Assembly (NCBI RefSeq): GCF_030272615.1
Contig: NC_081406.1
Location: forward strand, 230,446,896 to 230,510,895
Source: Cryptomeria japonica
Lineage: Eukaryota; Streptophyta; Pinopsida; Cupressales; Cupressaceae
Direction: 5' to 3'
DNA: 64,000 nt
A model generated the notes under the pieces. The model did no database searches. It saw nothing but the letters and a program-made list of their open reading frames with translations, and was not told the DNA's origin. Every line of letters begins with the position of its first letter. Positions within the stretch are counted from its first letter, which is position 1. The position numbers and the translations under genes were made by a program. Below are positions 37,142-48,190 of this stretch, in pieces.

Positions 37142-39254
37142 TTAGTTATACTCTTCTTCTTACAATTCCCTTAGTTAGTGAATCCAGTGCCCTCACAAAA
37201 CCAGTGCCTTATCCCACAAATCCTTACTTCTTTACCCTCCTTTTATACATGTTGCCCTTCCTTATTTCATTGCTTCTTTTCTTCACTTTCTGGCTCACGC
37301 GCTCTATCTAATTGTTTCCAACTCTTCTCAGGGTCTTCTTTGTGCTCAGCCTTGGCAGAAATCTATTCTCGCAGTCTTGGAATTTGACCATTCCACTATT
37401 ACGCCCTCTATCCATGCGCACAACTCAATGCACAGTTGTTCCTTTTTGTTACCACACACCTTAGACCAAGCTAATCTTTTCTCCTCGTGCTACCTTTGGT
37501 CTTTTCGTACAGCCTTTCCACATATGACCCTTCACATTTCATTAGCATTGCCCTTTCGTTTTCCTACATGCAGATTCCCTCTTGGGCCGACTGTCTTTCC
37601 TTAAAATGATGAATATTTAGCACTCTTCTAACTTAATCGTTCAGATGAATGTTCTTTTCTCTTTTAATACCAAACTGTTGAGCTTCATTTTTCCCCAAAC
37701 GGCTCCAATTTCTTGGCATGGTCATCTTCTGTCAACTCTATTACTAGCATCAACTTGTCATGTTGCATGGGCCTCTTGTAAGCTCGATATTTATAAAGTT
37801 TTTTTTTTAGAATTCTTGTGTTACTACCAATAGTCTAAGAGTTGCTACAATGCATAGCGTTGCTTTGTTTTGACGGGTTAATATCCAATCAATAGAGTAA
37901 AGCTCCATTCCAAAAGTCCCACTTTAATGCAGGCCATGAGGATTTTGGCAAAGGTTATAGAGATTTGCTTTGCACCAGCCAATTTGCATTTGCTTGAAAT
38001 GTTCATGAGACAACATTACTCTGAGACATTGCTGCGAAAACATTTTAGTCTTGCACAAATACCACCCCAAGAAATTTAAGAGGTTTAGATACTGACTGAA
38101 AGATGCCAAACAAAAAAAAATCAAAACCAAAATTTAAGAAATAAACTGAAAATCTTTTTCGTGGTGTCGATTGTCCATTCGCCTGACTGCTCCTGCACCA
38201 AATATATTGAGATATATATACATATGGAAGAAGTAGGAGATAATTGTATATGAATGTGTATAATGAATAAGTAGACAGTGAAGGAGTGAGAAGTATAACT
38301 TGTGCAAATGCAAAGTATGTGTGGCTCCTTTTTTGGATTAGAGCATAAATAGAAAGTGGCCAAGACAAATGTGACTCAAAACAAGATTATAGCTTCCATG
38401 GTTGCTCCAAATGGTGTGTTGGTGTTGTGATGATATCTTAGATTGCTCTTCAAGACTTCTTAATATGATATTGTATATTTGCAAAAGTTTTTCATGTGGA
38501 AATGTTTAAGGAAATGTTTAAGGATGGTTTAGATTTATAGATTTCACATGTGTGACATGGAGGGTCAAGATTGTTCTTCGATTAGATGGTGGAGATTGAT
38601 TAACTTGTATGAAGGAATGAGAAGCTTATGATTGTCAATTTAGGATAGGAACAAAATAGGCAAGATATGGATTGAGAGAAATGGAGATTGAGAATATCTT
38701 GATTTAGATGAAAGGTGGGGATTGAAAGCCCTTGCACATGCGAGAAGAATCATGGGGACATGGATGTGTAATTTGATAAGAGATCTCACTATGTATAAGA
38801 ATCAAATGTCTAAAAATGAAGGTGTAGATCTTATTGAGGTAACAAATGATAGGGATTCAAATTTGATTTCATTTAGGATTGAGAAATTGATGGCTACATT
38901 TATATTAAGCAAATTATTAGCTACAATTTAAAATTGATTAACTTAGAATTGATAAAATGAAATAAAAATTGTTCTTAAAATAGATACTACTAAAAACTAA
39001 AATTCTAATTAAAAAAGGGTTGTGGATTTATAATAAGAAGACATTAGTTTAGTTGATTAAATAAAATGATTTATTAAAAATCTAAGTTATAATATTAATT
39101 CAATTAATTAAATTAAATTATTTATTTAACAAACACTAAGAGTTATTTTTATTTAATTAATCAAAGCTGAAAGGATTGAGATGAGTTTTAAAATGTAAGT
39201 GAATTTTAAAATAAGATCTTCAATTTTATACAAAATTATGTAATTTGTTAAAAT
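37142..39254. other. unassigned interval right of LINE-1
   Basis: 37142-37900 may include the 5' leader of LINE-1 or old flank; on the reverse strand there is a TATAAAAGG at about 37250. 38100-38400 is A-rich single-copy-looking sequence. 38400-39250 is AT-rich with TTAATTAAATAAA-type runs like those at 28691-28980. No gene supported. Confidence 0.35.
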
Positions 39255-39263
39255 ATTATTGTC

Positions 39264-39470
39264 TCAAAACACTTTCCTCAAAATTTATACAAAACTAGAT
39301 GTACTATTTTATTAATAATATAAAGTACCAAAACACTTTCCTCAAAATATGTACAAAACTACAAAACTAGATGTGCTATTTTATTAATAATATAAAGTCT
39401 CAAAACAATTTCCTCAGAATATATACAAAACTTAAAAAATAAATGTGCTATTTAAGTAATAATATAAAAA
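39264..39470. repeat. Tandem repeat, about 70 bp x 3
   Basis: Three diverged units start at 39264, 39329 and 39401. Each has CAAAACAxTTTCCTCAxAAT, then TACAAAACT, then ATGTxCTATTT and TAATAATATAAA. Confidence 0.8.
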
Positions 39471-41480
39471 TGCCTGTTTTATTAATAAAATTACCTAACA
39501 TTAGAAAAGTAGCCAGAATATAGCCCACCTAGATTGTGTTTAATTATATTATGTTAATTCCGAGTAGATTATGGGCCAATACACAACTTTCCCAAGTTAA
39601 AAGCGAAAATGCAAGTGATTAAATCAAGTCGATGGATAAAATTGGAGACCTTGAATCATAAGTAAAACCAGAAGAACAACCATCTGTTCCTCATTTCAAC
39701 GAGGAATTCTCTTTACCAACCAGAAAGTTAAAGAGTCTTTTAGTAACCGATAAAGGAAGTTTTCCTTGTAGTAAATTAGGGTTTGTACATCTACGATGAA
39801 TCTTTTTTAAGTAGTCAAAGAAGTAGTCAAAGAAATAGTGTACTGATCAGGTTTCGGGAGAACAATTAGACCAATGAAAAAGTTCATGTTATAGACGTCT
39901 AGATAATCTAGATAATCTAGATAATGCTGAATTCAAATCTTCTATAATACCAAAACATAAAAATAAAAACGTATCAATTTCATTTAATGAATTACCATAA
40001 CAGTCACAATTTCAAAGAGTATAGAAGAATGGGGATATTGTTTATTCGATTCCTAATCATGTCTACCTATTATCATGAGATATTATAATTCCATACAAAC
40101 ATGAGCCACTCGATAACACCCCTGCTCTTTTAAAAGCTGTTGTGATTTAGACTTGTAAATCTTCTAAAGTTTTTTGTCAGATGTTTCTGACAATTGATAA
40201 TACATTGCATCTCTTTGATGCATGCACCATTATATGGTGATGGCAGTGTTTTTTATCGTGTACACTGAGTCAAGCTTTACCTGAACTTTATCAAAGTTTG
40301 AAGGGAAGATGTACACTTCTTATATAAGTTGATGAAAGTGGTCAGGTTCCTCCTAAATACAGTCCACTTATTCAATTAGTTTCTGATGTATCGTCTGAAT
40401 TTTTTTAAATGCAAATAATTAGGCAATAGATATCATCATCCCTGTTTTATATAATGCAGGAACATACCTTTAAATCAGAAGTCATCATTAAATTAAAGTT
40501 GACATGAGTTCAGAGATCTGGTCTGTTAAAGTCACCAGGAATATATTGAAGTCATCAGAAATCAAACCTGAACCAATCTCTTCTCTGACTAATGTTATTA
40601 AAAACATACCATCATTTAACCAAATGAACTCAACCAATTAAACTGCTGCAGATTTAAAAGCATTTTTTATAAAAGAATTAAACATTAAATAAAAACAACC
40701 AATCTTTGAAAACAATATTCAAATTTATGGAATCACAGTTGACCCATCATCACCATATCTAAGAATTCTTTACATGGGCAATCCCAATCAATTCGGGAGA
40801 TAAAGACATTACTGGAATAAATATAATTTGTATTTATAATTCAAAATAATCATTTAAACATTAAATTATTCATGAATTTACTTTAAAAAGCAAGTTGTTG
40901 ATCTAGCAAATGAATGATGACACTGATGTGAACTCAATTATTATCTGAATTCTACTGATACATCATTTCAAAAAATAAAAGTTGAAAAGATAATACAGAT
41001 ATTTAGGATTAAAAAATTGAAGATTTTTACAAGATAACAGATTTATGGTAAATCACTGTTACAGAATTGATGGTAAGTTGTTAACTCATCATCACGATAT
41101 CTAAAAAAACCTTAATGCAGAAAATCCCTGTGACATTAGCCCTTAAGTATTAAAAAATAGTTAAATTTATGCACATTATTTTCATGTTTGCATTTGAATT
41201 GAAATCAAATTATTGGTGCAACTAGTGAGTAAGATTAGATTTGTGATTTAAGGAAAAAAAATCATGACACTGCCACCAAATCAGTCCAAGAATTCATATG
41301 CTTGGCTGCATCGTTCTGCAGAGCCAGCAAGGAGCTGAAATTGAAATAACATATCCAAGAACAAACACAGGTTTCTGTTCTGGGTTTGAAGGAGGGTTTT
41401 TTAAATTAGAAACATAACAGAGCTTTTGTCGCAAAGCACAGATGTGATAAAAAATATATATATCTGAAACGTGTTCCACA
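39471..41480 (+). other. unassigned interval with a decayed gene-like trace
   Basis: Most of it is AT-rich without features. On the forward strand, around 40080-40410, codon-like sequence persists: 40091-40144 reads PYKHEPLDNTPALLKAVV and 40273-40310 reads ALPELYQSLKGRC. It is broken several times and I do not recognise the family; a host pseudogene or an old virus-like insertion are both possible. A phrase near 40738-40772 (GTTGACCCATCATCACCATATCTAA) recurs in altered form near 41084-41102. Confidence 0.35.
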
Positions 41481-41851
41481 TTTCATCAAGAACTATAATA
41501 CAGTGAGCCAGGGGAAGAAATTTTTTGAAACGTTTACATATTCAAATGTCTGTATCCTTGAATTGAGGCTGGAAAGATTAGAAAAACCTCAAAAGACAGA
41601 ATCACCAATGCAGACGAAATGAAACGAAATGAATTTGAAGAAATTGTACAGGATGGGCTGGTTCCGATTAGGCTCCATGGTCCCCGCGTACACAGCAATC
41701 CAATCATATTGCCGCAATAAAACACATTTGATTTCAACCAAATAATGAGACCAGGTAGAGAAGACCATGGTAAAATGCAAGACCGTTGTTGAGGTTAATT
41801 CTCGGAACCGCCCGGTGCCAGTAAAGAGTTTGAGTTAGCAACAAAACGCCA

Positions 41852-42090
41852 TTACAAATAATGTTCTGTAATACAGCGGCACATCCAATGGTTAGGAATT
41901 TGTTACAGAAAATTGATTAAATAATTAGGGCAACTTCTGTTCAGATTCAATCTCTAAAAGATCAATAGGGGCAACTGAGCAGAAACAGTGGCGAATTTCC
42001 ATTCAGATCCTCAACAGTCAAAAATCCACAGGCCCTAGGGCAAAATCTTATTTTAAACTCTACCGTTTCGATCATGATTGTATTACTCAC
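41852..42090 (-). other. Possible last intron and terminal exon of the trihelix gene
   Basis: The reading frame of the trihelix gene ends ..AACACTG/GTGAGTAAT, where the stop TAA is part of a near-perfect plant 5' splice site (intron from 42090). A matching acceptor, GCTGTATTACAG, lies 225 nt downstream (intron end 41866). Splicing would replace the last two residues (GE) by EHYL and a stop at 41854-41852. Either ending gives almost the same protein. Inference only; transcript data would decide. Confidence 0.4.
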
Positions 42091-43261
42091 CAGTGTTGTT
42101 TCCTTGCTTTCCATGTTTCATCTTCGCGAGCTCCAGCTGCGTCTGCACGAAGAGCTGCATTCTCTGGATCTCCATTTCCCTCATGAATTCCATGCGTTGC
42201 TTCTCCAGATCGATGAAGTTCTGCAGCTTGGAAGTCTCCACCCGCTCATACACTTCGCCAAACTTAATAATGGCCCCCGTTAACTCCTTAAAAGGGTTAG
42301 GGTTTTCAGGCAGCCGTCGCTTCTTGAAGCCTTTGCTGCCGTTGACAGTCATGTCGATGCCGTTATGGTAGCTGTCAGTCGAATCGGGGGTTTCGTCGGA
42401 CTTAGACGAAGCAGAGTTGTTAGCGGGGGCGGTCATATGGGGTATATGAAAGTGCCCGGGCGGAGCAAGAGCCGAAGCCTGACCCTGACCCTGACCCTGA
42501 CCCTGAGACTGAGGGTGACTCAGAGGCTCCTCAGCGAGCGAGCGCTTAAGCGACTTAGCCGCCGCAGGCGGCAACAGCTGAGGCTGGACCTGAAGCGGCT
42601 TCTGCTGCTGGTTTTTACGGGACGGTCCTATGAGCTCATCAAGCTTATTAAAGAACGGCCATTTACTGGTACCGCCACCACCACCGAAGATCTTCGTCTT
42701 TTCCAGCTTATACTTCTTCTTCAGGGTATCAAGCCGGTTCTTACACTGCACATCAGTCTTCGGGGTCTTCGACCCGCTCTCACGGTTACTCACAGCGTCA
42801 GCCACATCCTTCCAGTGCTTCTGCTTCAGGTTCCCCCGGTTAAGCTCCAGGTACCGGTCACCCCAGGCTTCGATCAGCGTATTCGTAGCACCTTCACTCC
42901 AGCAATCATCCCGGTGTCCATGGCCGCGCTCCGCCGCCCCTGTGCCGCCATTGGTGGTCGAAGGAGCGGCGCCACCATTTGCAGGCGGCGCAACGGAAAC
43001 CCCCGGCGGCGAAGGCGCAGCGATCTTGGTCCCCGACGGCGACGCTTGCAGGGGAAGCGAAAGCGTCAATCCTCCACCACCACCGCCACCACCTCGTTGC
43101 AGAGGATGCGGATGGCGAGGTGGGTGCTGCTGCTGCTGCGGAGGTGTGAGTTGTTGATTTTGTTGCTGTGGCGGTTGTTGATGTGGTCGAGGTGCCGGTT
43201 GAATATCAACCTCGTCCATACCCATGCGTGACGAGAAAGGGAGGTGTGGGATTAGGAGCAA
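42083..43261 (-). CDS. Trihelix transcription factor, SIP1 (ASIL/ENAP-like) clade
   Basis: A 392-residue intact protein, the only clear host gene. The N-terminus is Gln/Pro- and Gly-rich, with an LTLSLPL stretch (65-71) matching the EAR-type LxLxL repression motif. The trihelix DNA-binding domain (about 118-212) has the three spaced tryptophans (W121, W133, W150), CKNRLDTLKKKYKLEK, and the fourth helix WPFFNKLDELIG. A Gly-Gln repeat (252-261, from a 6-bp repeat) and a basic KKRR (313-316) follow. The C-terminal 325-384 is the long helix/coiled coil typical of SIP1 members (KLQNFIDLEKQRMEFMREME), used for dimerisation. Nuclear; these factors often act as repressors of GT-element genes. M13 or M15 (43225, 43219) are alternative starts and fit family N-termini better than M1. 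Confidence 0.93.
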   Translation of the reverse strand: MLLIPHLPFSSRMGMDEVDIQPAPRPHQQPPQQQNQQLTPPQQQQHPPRHPHPLQRGGGGGGGGLTLSLPLQASPSGTKIAAPSPPGVSVAPPANGGAAPSTTNGGTGAAERGHGHRDDCWSEGATNTLIEAWGDRYLELNRGNLKQKHWKDVADAVSNRESGSKTPKTDVQCKNRLDTLKKKYKLEKTKIFGGGGGTSKWPFFNKLDELIGPSRKNQQQKPLQVQPQLLPPAAAKSLKRSLAEEPLSHPQSQGQGQGQGQASALAPPGHFHIPHMTAPANNSASSKSDETPDSTDSYHNGIDMTVNGSKGFKKRRLPENPNPFKELTGAIIKFGEVYERVETSKLQNFIDLEKQRMEFMREMEIQRMQLFVQTQLELAKMKHGKQGNNTGE

Positions 43262-44060
43262 GTCGGAGGCGGGACACCTAGTTCAATCTCAACTCGACGA
43301 TAAAACATAAAAACCCTTTCCAGTTGCCGCTTCTTCTCTTTCCCGTTCCGGTTCCGGCCTCGTTTTTTATTCTTTACTTTTCCTCCTCTGCACTCTCTTC
43401 AATCCATCCATCCCTCCTGTGCGACGAAGAAGAAGAAGAAGAAGAAGAAGAAGACGAAGCGTCCATGAGGAAGAATCGAGCGATAGATCGGTGCTGCCCT
43501 TTTCATGCCCCGCCGGCGAGAGAAACAAAGAGAACGCCGGTCATTCCGCTATTTCCCTCCCGCACACATCCTGCGAATAATTGAACGGCTCCTGGCAAGG
43601 CAAGTCGGTAGGTTTCGTCGGTGTGGGGCGTGGAGAAAGCCGATTGGGCGGAAAAAGTAACTGCCGGCCCGCCTTTCTCGCCCTAGATGCCGGCACACAT
43701 CGGTCGGCGCGTGGGACCCACTCTACACCCCGCTAACCCATCCCTAACCACCGCTGGGGTAAAGGGGGAATGGAATCCCCGGTCGATATAATGGGCGTCA
43801 CGTGAGGGTGGGTTTGTGTAAGGTGTCAGAGTCAAAGAGACCAGACAAAACACGCTTCAAACCCCAACCCAACTAACTAGTTCTCTCTTTCTCTCTCTTT
43901 AACCCAACTTAATTGGAACGCACTGAGTTCCTGTTCCGGGTTACCCTCCTTCCCTGCCAGCCAGCCTGTCATGTTTGACTGCTTCACCGGCAAACATAAA
44001 GCTCTGACTGCATGGTGTCTACGTGGCCCACCTAAGGACTGGAGCACGGCCCTCACGGAC
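43262..44060 (-). promoter_or_regulatory. 5' leader and promoter region of the trihelix gene
   Basis: A GC-rich, CpG-containing island in an AT-rich window, as expected for an expressed plant gene. It holds a CTT/GAA microsatellite (43425-43461; CTT on the gene strand), pyrimidine-rich stretches (43370-43400), a G-box-like CACGTGA at 43800-43806 and a CT/GA run at 43880-43903. No certain TATA box: ATTATATCG at about 43789-43797 on the gene strand is one candidate. The transcription start is unknown. Confidence 0.5.
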
Positions 44061-44520
44061 CCCGTATGTCAAGGAAAATTGTGCCACGTTGGCACGCGGT
44101 ATCGTCGGCGATACGCGTCATAGGGCCGGACGGGTCGGCGTGTTGTAAAATAATGTGCGCTTTTGAACGCACTGCGTAACTGCAAGGTAATTATCAGGTA
44201 ATAATTATTATTATTATAATGAGTATCCTGGCTTTGCGAGCTTTGTTTGCCACGAGAAACCCGCCCGCCCGCTTCACACCAAGTGGGAAGTTTCCTCGGA
44301 TTAAATAAATACACGAGAGTTTTTATACGGAACGGATCGCATACGTTTTGACACTGATTGGGATGGTCAAAATGTTTGCTTGTGTCGGAAAGGTATTTCA
44401 AATAATTAAAATTTGTCTTTGATTCAAAATTTTGGGTCTCATGTTTTGGGTGCTTTTTTTTTCATGAATCAGAGTAAAGTAAAGAGTAAAGTGTCTTTTA
44501 TAGTCTACGATGCCAGCCAT
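44061..44520. other. unassigned interval upstream of the trihelix gene
   Basis: The GC content drops here from promoter-like to AT-rich. A stretch at 44340-44450 (GGATGGTCAAAATGTTTGCTT..GATTCAAAATTTTGGGTCT) resembles 48370-48465 and links this flank to the diverged repeat field farther right. Confidence 0.4.
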
Positions 44521-44702
44521 CTATGTATGGCTGAAGCTATTCTAGCTCCAAAATAGACCTTTCGTACAACATGTTAGTGACAGGTTAGTCAATCGCAGCT
44601 GTTAATTGCAAAATCGACGGTGTAAAACGCGCGACTAACACGCATGTTAGTCAATCCGTATTATCTTTTTGGAGCCAGAATAGACACATTCCCTATGTAT
44701 GG
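44521..44702. mobile_element. MITE-like element, 162 bp, with 10-bp target duplication
   Basis: CTATGTATGG occurs at 44521-44530 and 44693-44702. Between them the ends are inverted repeats: CTATTCTAGCTCCAAAA on the left and its complement TTTTGGAGCCAGAATAG on the right (one mismatch in 17). A flanking repeat of 9-11 bp and a short non-coding body are usual for Mutator-type MITEs. The outermost 6-9 bp of the inverted repeats are not well matched. Confidence 0.55.
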
Positions 44703-44832
44703 GTCTACAGATGGGTTAGAGCCCTATGGGACTACCTCGTACTCTTTGCGGGAGGTGCCTAACTGCACTACAAACGAGACGTACATACCTTACCTCCTTG
44801 TGGGATTTGAACTTGTGACCTCTCTTTCAAGA

Positions 44833-47800
44833 GTGTGATTGGAAAAGGTTGAAAATAAAAATTTGCATATACAATTGACTTCAGAAACAATAAGTAAATT
44901 TTAGAGATAAGGTTGACTAAAATTAATAATTTTTTATTAAGATTTATAAAAGAATATGTGATATTGAAAATGTGAAATTTTTATGATTTTGAAGGTGGTG
45001 TATGTGTTAATCAATGTGTTTATGTGTTATTTTATTTTTATTCTAACATACTTATCTTCAAAGAAATATGTAAAGTATGTTGAAAGATATCTTCATTGAA
45101 ATCTGTTCTTTATTCAAACATATTTTTTTATTAAATGTTTAATCTAAAGATATTAATTGTGTGCATTTCAAAGAAGTGTCATGTACCCAAATAATTCCAA
45201 ATTTGAATGACATAATTTAAGTGTTCAAAGCACAAGAAGTATAATATTTTATTTTACTTATTGTAAATATAGAAATATCCTTAATCTCATTCATCATTTT
45301 TTTATATAACTTAAAATACACATAATTTCACATAAAATGTCTTGCCAATTCTTGTTTTTGATGATCAAAACAAAAAAAATAAAAAAATTGCAAGTTTTAA
45401 ATTCTCTCTCTCAACCTTTTGTAGCTCATCTCTCTCCACGTCTATAAAATACTCTTTTACATTTGTTCATAGATTTTTGGGTAAGCTCTCTTTGAGTTTC
45501 ATGAAAATAGGAGGATGTAAGAAAACCATCATACCCTACTTGGTGGCATGTCTCGAACCCCTCTACTTTTAGTGGCTTGGCAAACCTATTGAGACTTTCA
45601 TGGAGTCCATTTTAGAACTTGATCAAATGCTTCACATCATATAAACCTGGAAAATACAATTCTATTAGACCAAAAAAACTCTCTTGGATGTAGAACAAGT
45701 CATTGCAGGTGAGAAGTTTGATCACAAGCACCACAAAATTAGAAGCACTGTTAAAAGCAAGTCATCTGATGTGCTAATTCAAATCAATCATTTTTCCATC
45801 ATTAAATAAGAATTACTCTTAAATTGAAACCATTCACTTAGTAAAAATTGTTGAAAACTTATAATAAATGGCCTTCCTTTATAACAAATTATTTATTTTC
45901 ACTTTCAATAAACATAATTTTGTAGAAGCTTCTCAATTGGTTCATACATTTCTTTAGGGAAGTTAATTGAGCTTATTCTTTATGATTCCTCTATTAACAT
46001 GACAAAAGTAGTATAAGTTTTTAAGGCTCTATTAATAGACTTTAGGGCATTATTACATTGTATCTCTTTCACAATTCATTAACCCTACACGTGGTAAATA
46101 TCAACTATATTTTAAAAATATATGCAATAGAGGGAACTATATATGAGTGCTTTATATGATCTACAAAATATTACAATTTTTTAAATGATCATGAAGTGTA
46201 GAGTTGATTAAAAATTAAACATGAATTGAGAATCACTCTAAAATGTGCACACTCTGATGGGTGAAGGACATAAAAGTGGTTGAAAGCCATCTCATTTCAT
46301 TTTAGTTCACATTCCATCCATATTCAACAGAAGCCCAATAACTAATTTAGAGGTTTAATAGTTTATTGATAGAATTTATTAGTTTTTGCATCCATAATAA
46401 TCGAAATCATTCCTCCAATAGATGACACTATCATGTGAGCATGACTTCTACCATTGCATGGCCAAAAAAAATAATCTACAATGTATGACATTTGAATGAA
46501 TTGTTTGTGAATTTAACTGACGTTCATGGTTACTTAAAAACAAATGCCACCATTCGAATGTTGAAACCATATGGAAAGACAAAACATTTCTTGGATAAAT
46601 TACAGCCTACAAAGCCCCCAAAACAAAAATTACTATAATTATTACTTGTAATGAGTGTCCATCACAATACAAGGGCAAATGATCCTAAGACATCCAAACT
46701 TGAACATCAACATCAAATATTATAATTTTAAAATATTATTGGTTCAAAAATAGATCAAACTTAAGCAATGGCCATTTTCATTTGAAAATTCATAGATTGA
46801 AATTTTTCCCATGGCAATGGAACAACTTGGAGCAATTAAAGTTGCTCATTTAAACTTCTTTTTTAAAAGACAATTTTCATAAAAAACATGCATTTTATTT
46901 AGATTCATTACATATAAATTATCAAATTACAATCTCTTAAATACTAAGTAAGCTTTTAAATCAAACCTCAAATTTAAGGCCTAATTAAGGCTTTTCAAAA
47001 TGAGCTACTTCCTACAACGTCACTTGATGGAGCCATCATCTCCTTACACCATATCTTGTGCAACCCTTCTTCTAGGTTTTTCTTGAAGAGCCTTTGCATC
47101 TCTAAACATTAAGAAAGAACACCACAATCAAGAAATGTAAATATGGTTGAGAAATCCATCTTCCTAATGTTCCTATTGAAATTTCCTAATTTGAAAAAAT
47201 GTCATATAATAAATAATCGATGTAATATTAATATGAAGAAAATCCTTTTTAAGATTTAAAAAAAACTATCCTGGCTCAAAACAAAGCCTCACAAGACTAT
47301 CATATTATTGAATCCTTCAACCAAAAATCAAGATTCTCACTGAAACTTCTTAACCTTAGCCACAAAATGATGGTTTTAACTTCCAAAAAGATCCAAAAAG
47401 CTAGTAGGAATCATTTATAGAGGTTTCCACGATTGAAATCATGTTTGTAAGTGTTGGAGGTAGAAAAATGCCAACTCAAGAAATAAGTTTTTCAACATTT
47501 CATTATCCACAAAGAGGGTAAGATGGTGATAATAATCACTTCAAACCCCCATTCCATAGAAGAGGTGCAAAGAGGAGATAGATGGTGCAAAAGCCAAACC
47601 GAAGGAGGTAGATTGGCGACGAGAAAGCAAATCTCACCACATTATGACATAGATGAAGAACGATTCATGCAAAACGCTTGATGAAATATTTAAATGCATG
47701 CATAGTTAAAATTGACTGTTTCTACTCTCACAAATTCAAATGCTAAAAATGTTGGAATAAAATTTTGTTCGTGTCAATTGTCTTAAATGATTTTCTTATT

Positions 47801-48190
47801 TGCTACTATAATAATAAGTGAGTTATATATACATGTAGAAGACTTAAAAAAAAAAAACTTTCCAAATCTTTCTTAAATGAATAGTCATCAAATTATAAAA
47901 AAAAAAAATTTAAAATTTATATATATAGAAATAAATATTTTTTTCATTTTTAAATTATTTTTAAAAATTTGTCATAAATATTTTTAAAATATGAATATAG
48001 AAACTAAAATTTGTTTTTGTCTTTTTTAATATAACATAGTTTTTTAATATTGATAAAATATTTTCAATTTAAAAATTAAGAATTTAATTTAAAATAAATA
48101 GATGGCTAAAATTATTTATATATAAAAAATAGACAGATGTCAATTTAAATCACATGGATTTTTATTTACAAAGTATCTTCAATTCATTCG
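44833..48190. repeat. 3.3-kb duplicated segment, copy 1
   Basis: Matches 51145-62552 (minus its SINE and LINE) along its whole length, from GAGTGTGATTxG to GTATCTTCAATTC. Divergence in a 470-bp sample (46981-47450) is about 8% by hand count. No coding sequence was recognised, so it may be part of an unnamed large repeat. It retains the empty sites of the SINE (46997-47013, AAAATGAGCTACTTCCT) and of the 7.8-kb LINE (47513-47527, AGAGGGTAAGATGGT). Confidence 0.85.

Noticed and set aside
37374-37381. CTTGGAA as the right-hand target duplication of LINE-1
   Set aside because: Only 7 bp match the left flank and the flanking LTR sequence does not resume clearly there.
37642-37833. 62-codon frame with Trp/His/Cys residues right of LINE-1
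   Set aside because: Too short, no domain, no start context; treated as unassigned.
42365-43231. Long forward-strand open frames (288 and 175 codons) opposite the trihelix gene
   Set aside because: They are shadows of the GC-rich trihelix coding sequence on the other strand; Arg/Leu-rich composition and no domain.
44069-44401. 110-codon reverse frame upstream of the trihelix gene
   Set aside because: No family resemblance, low-complexity Asn/Tyr stretch, no supporting context.
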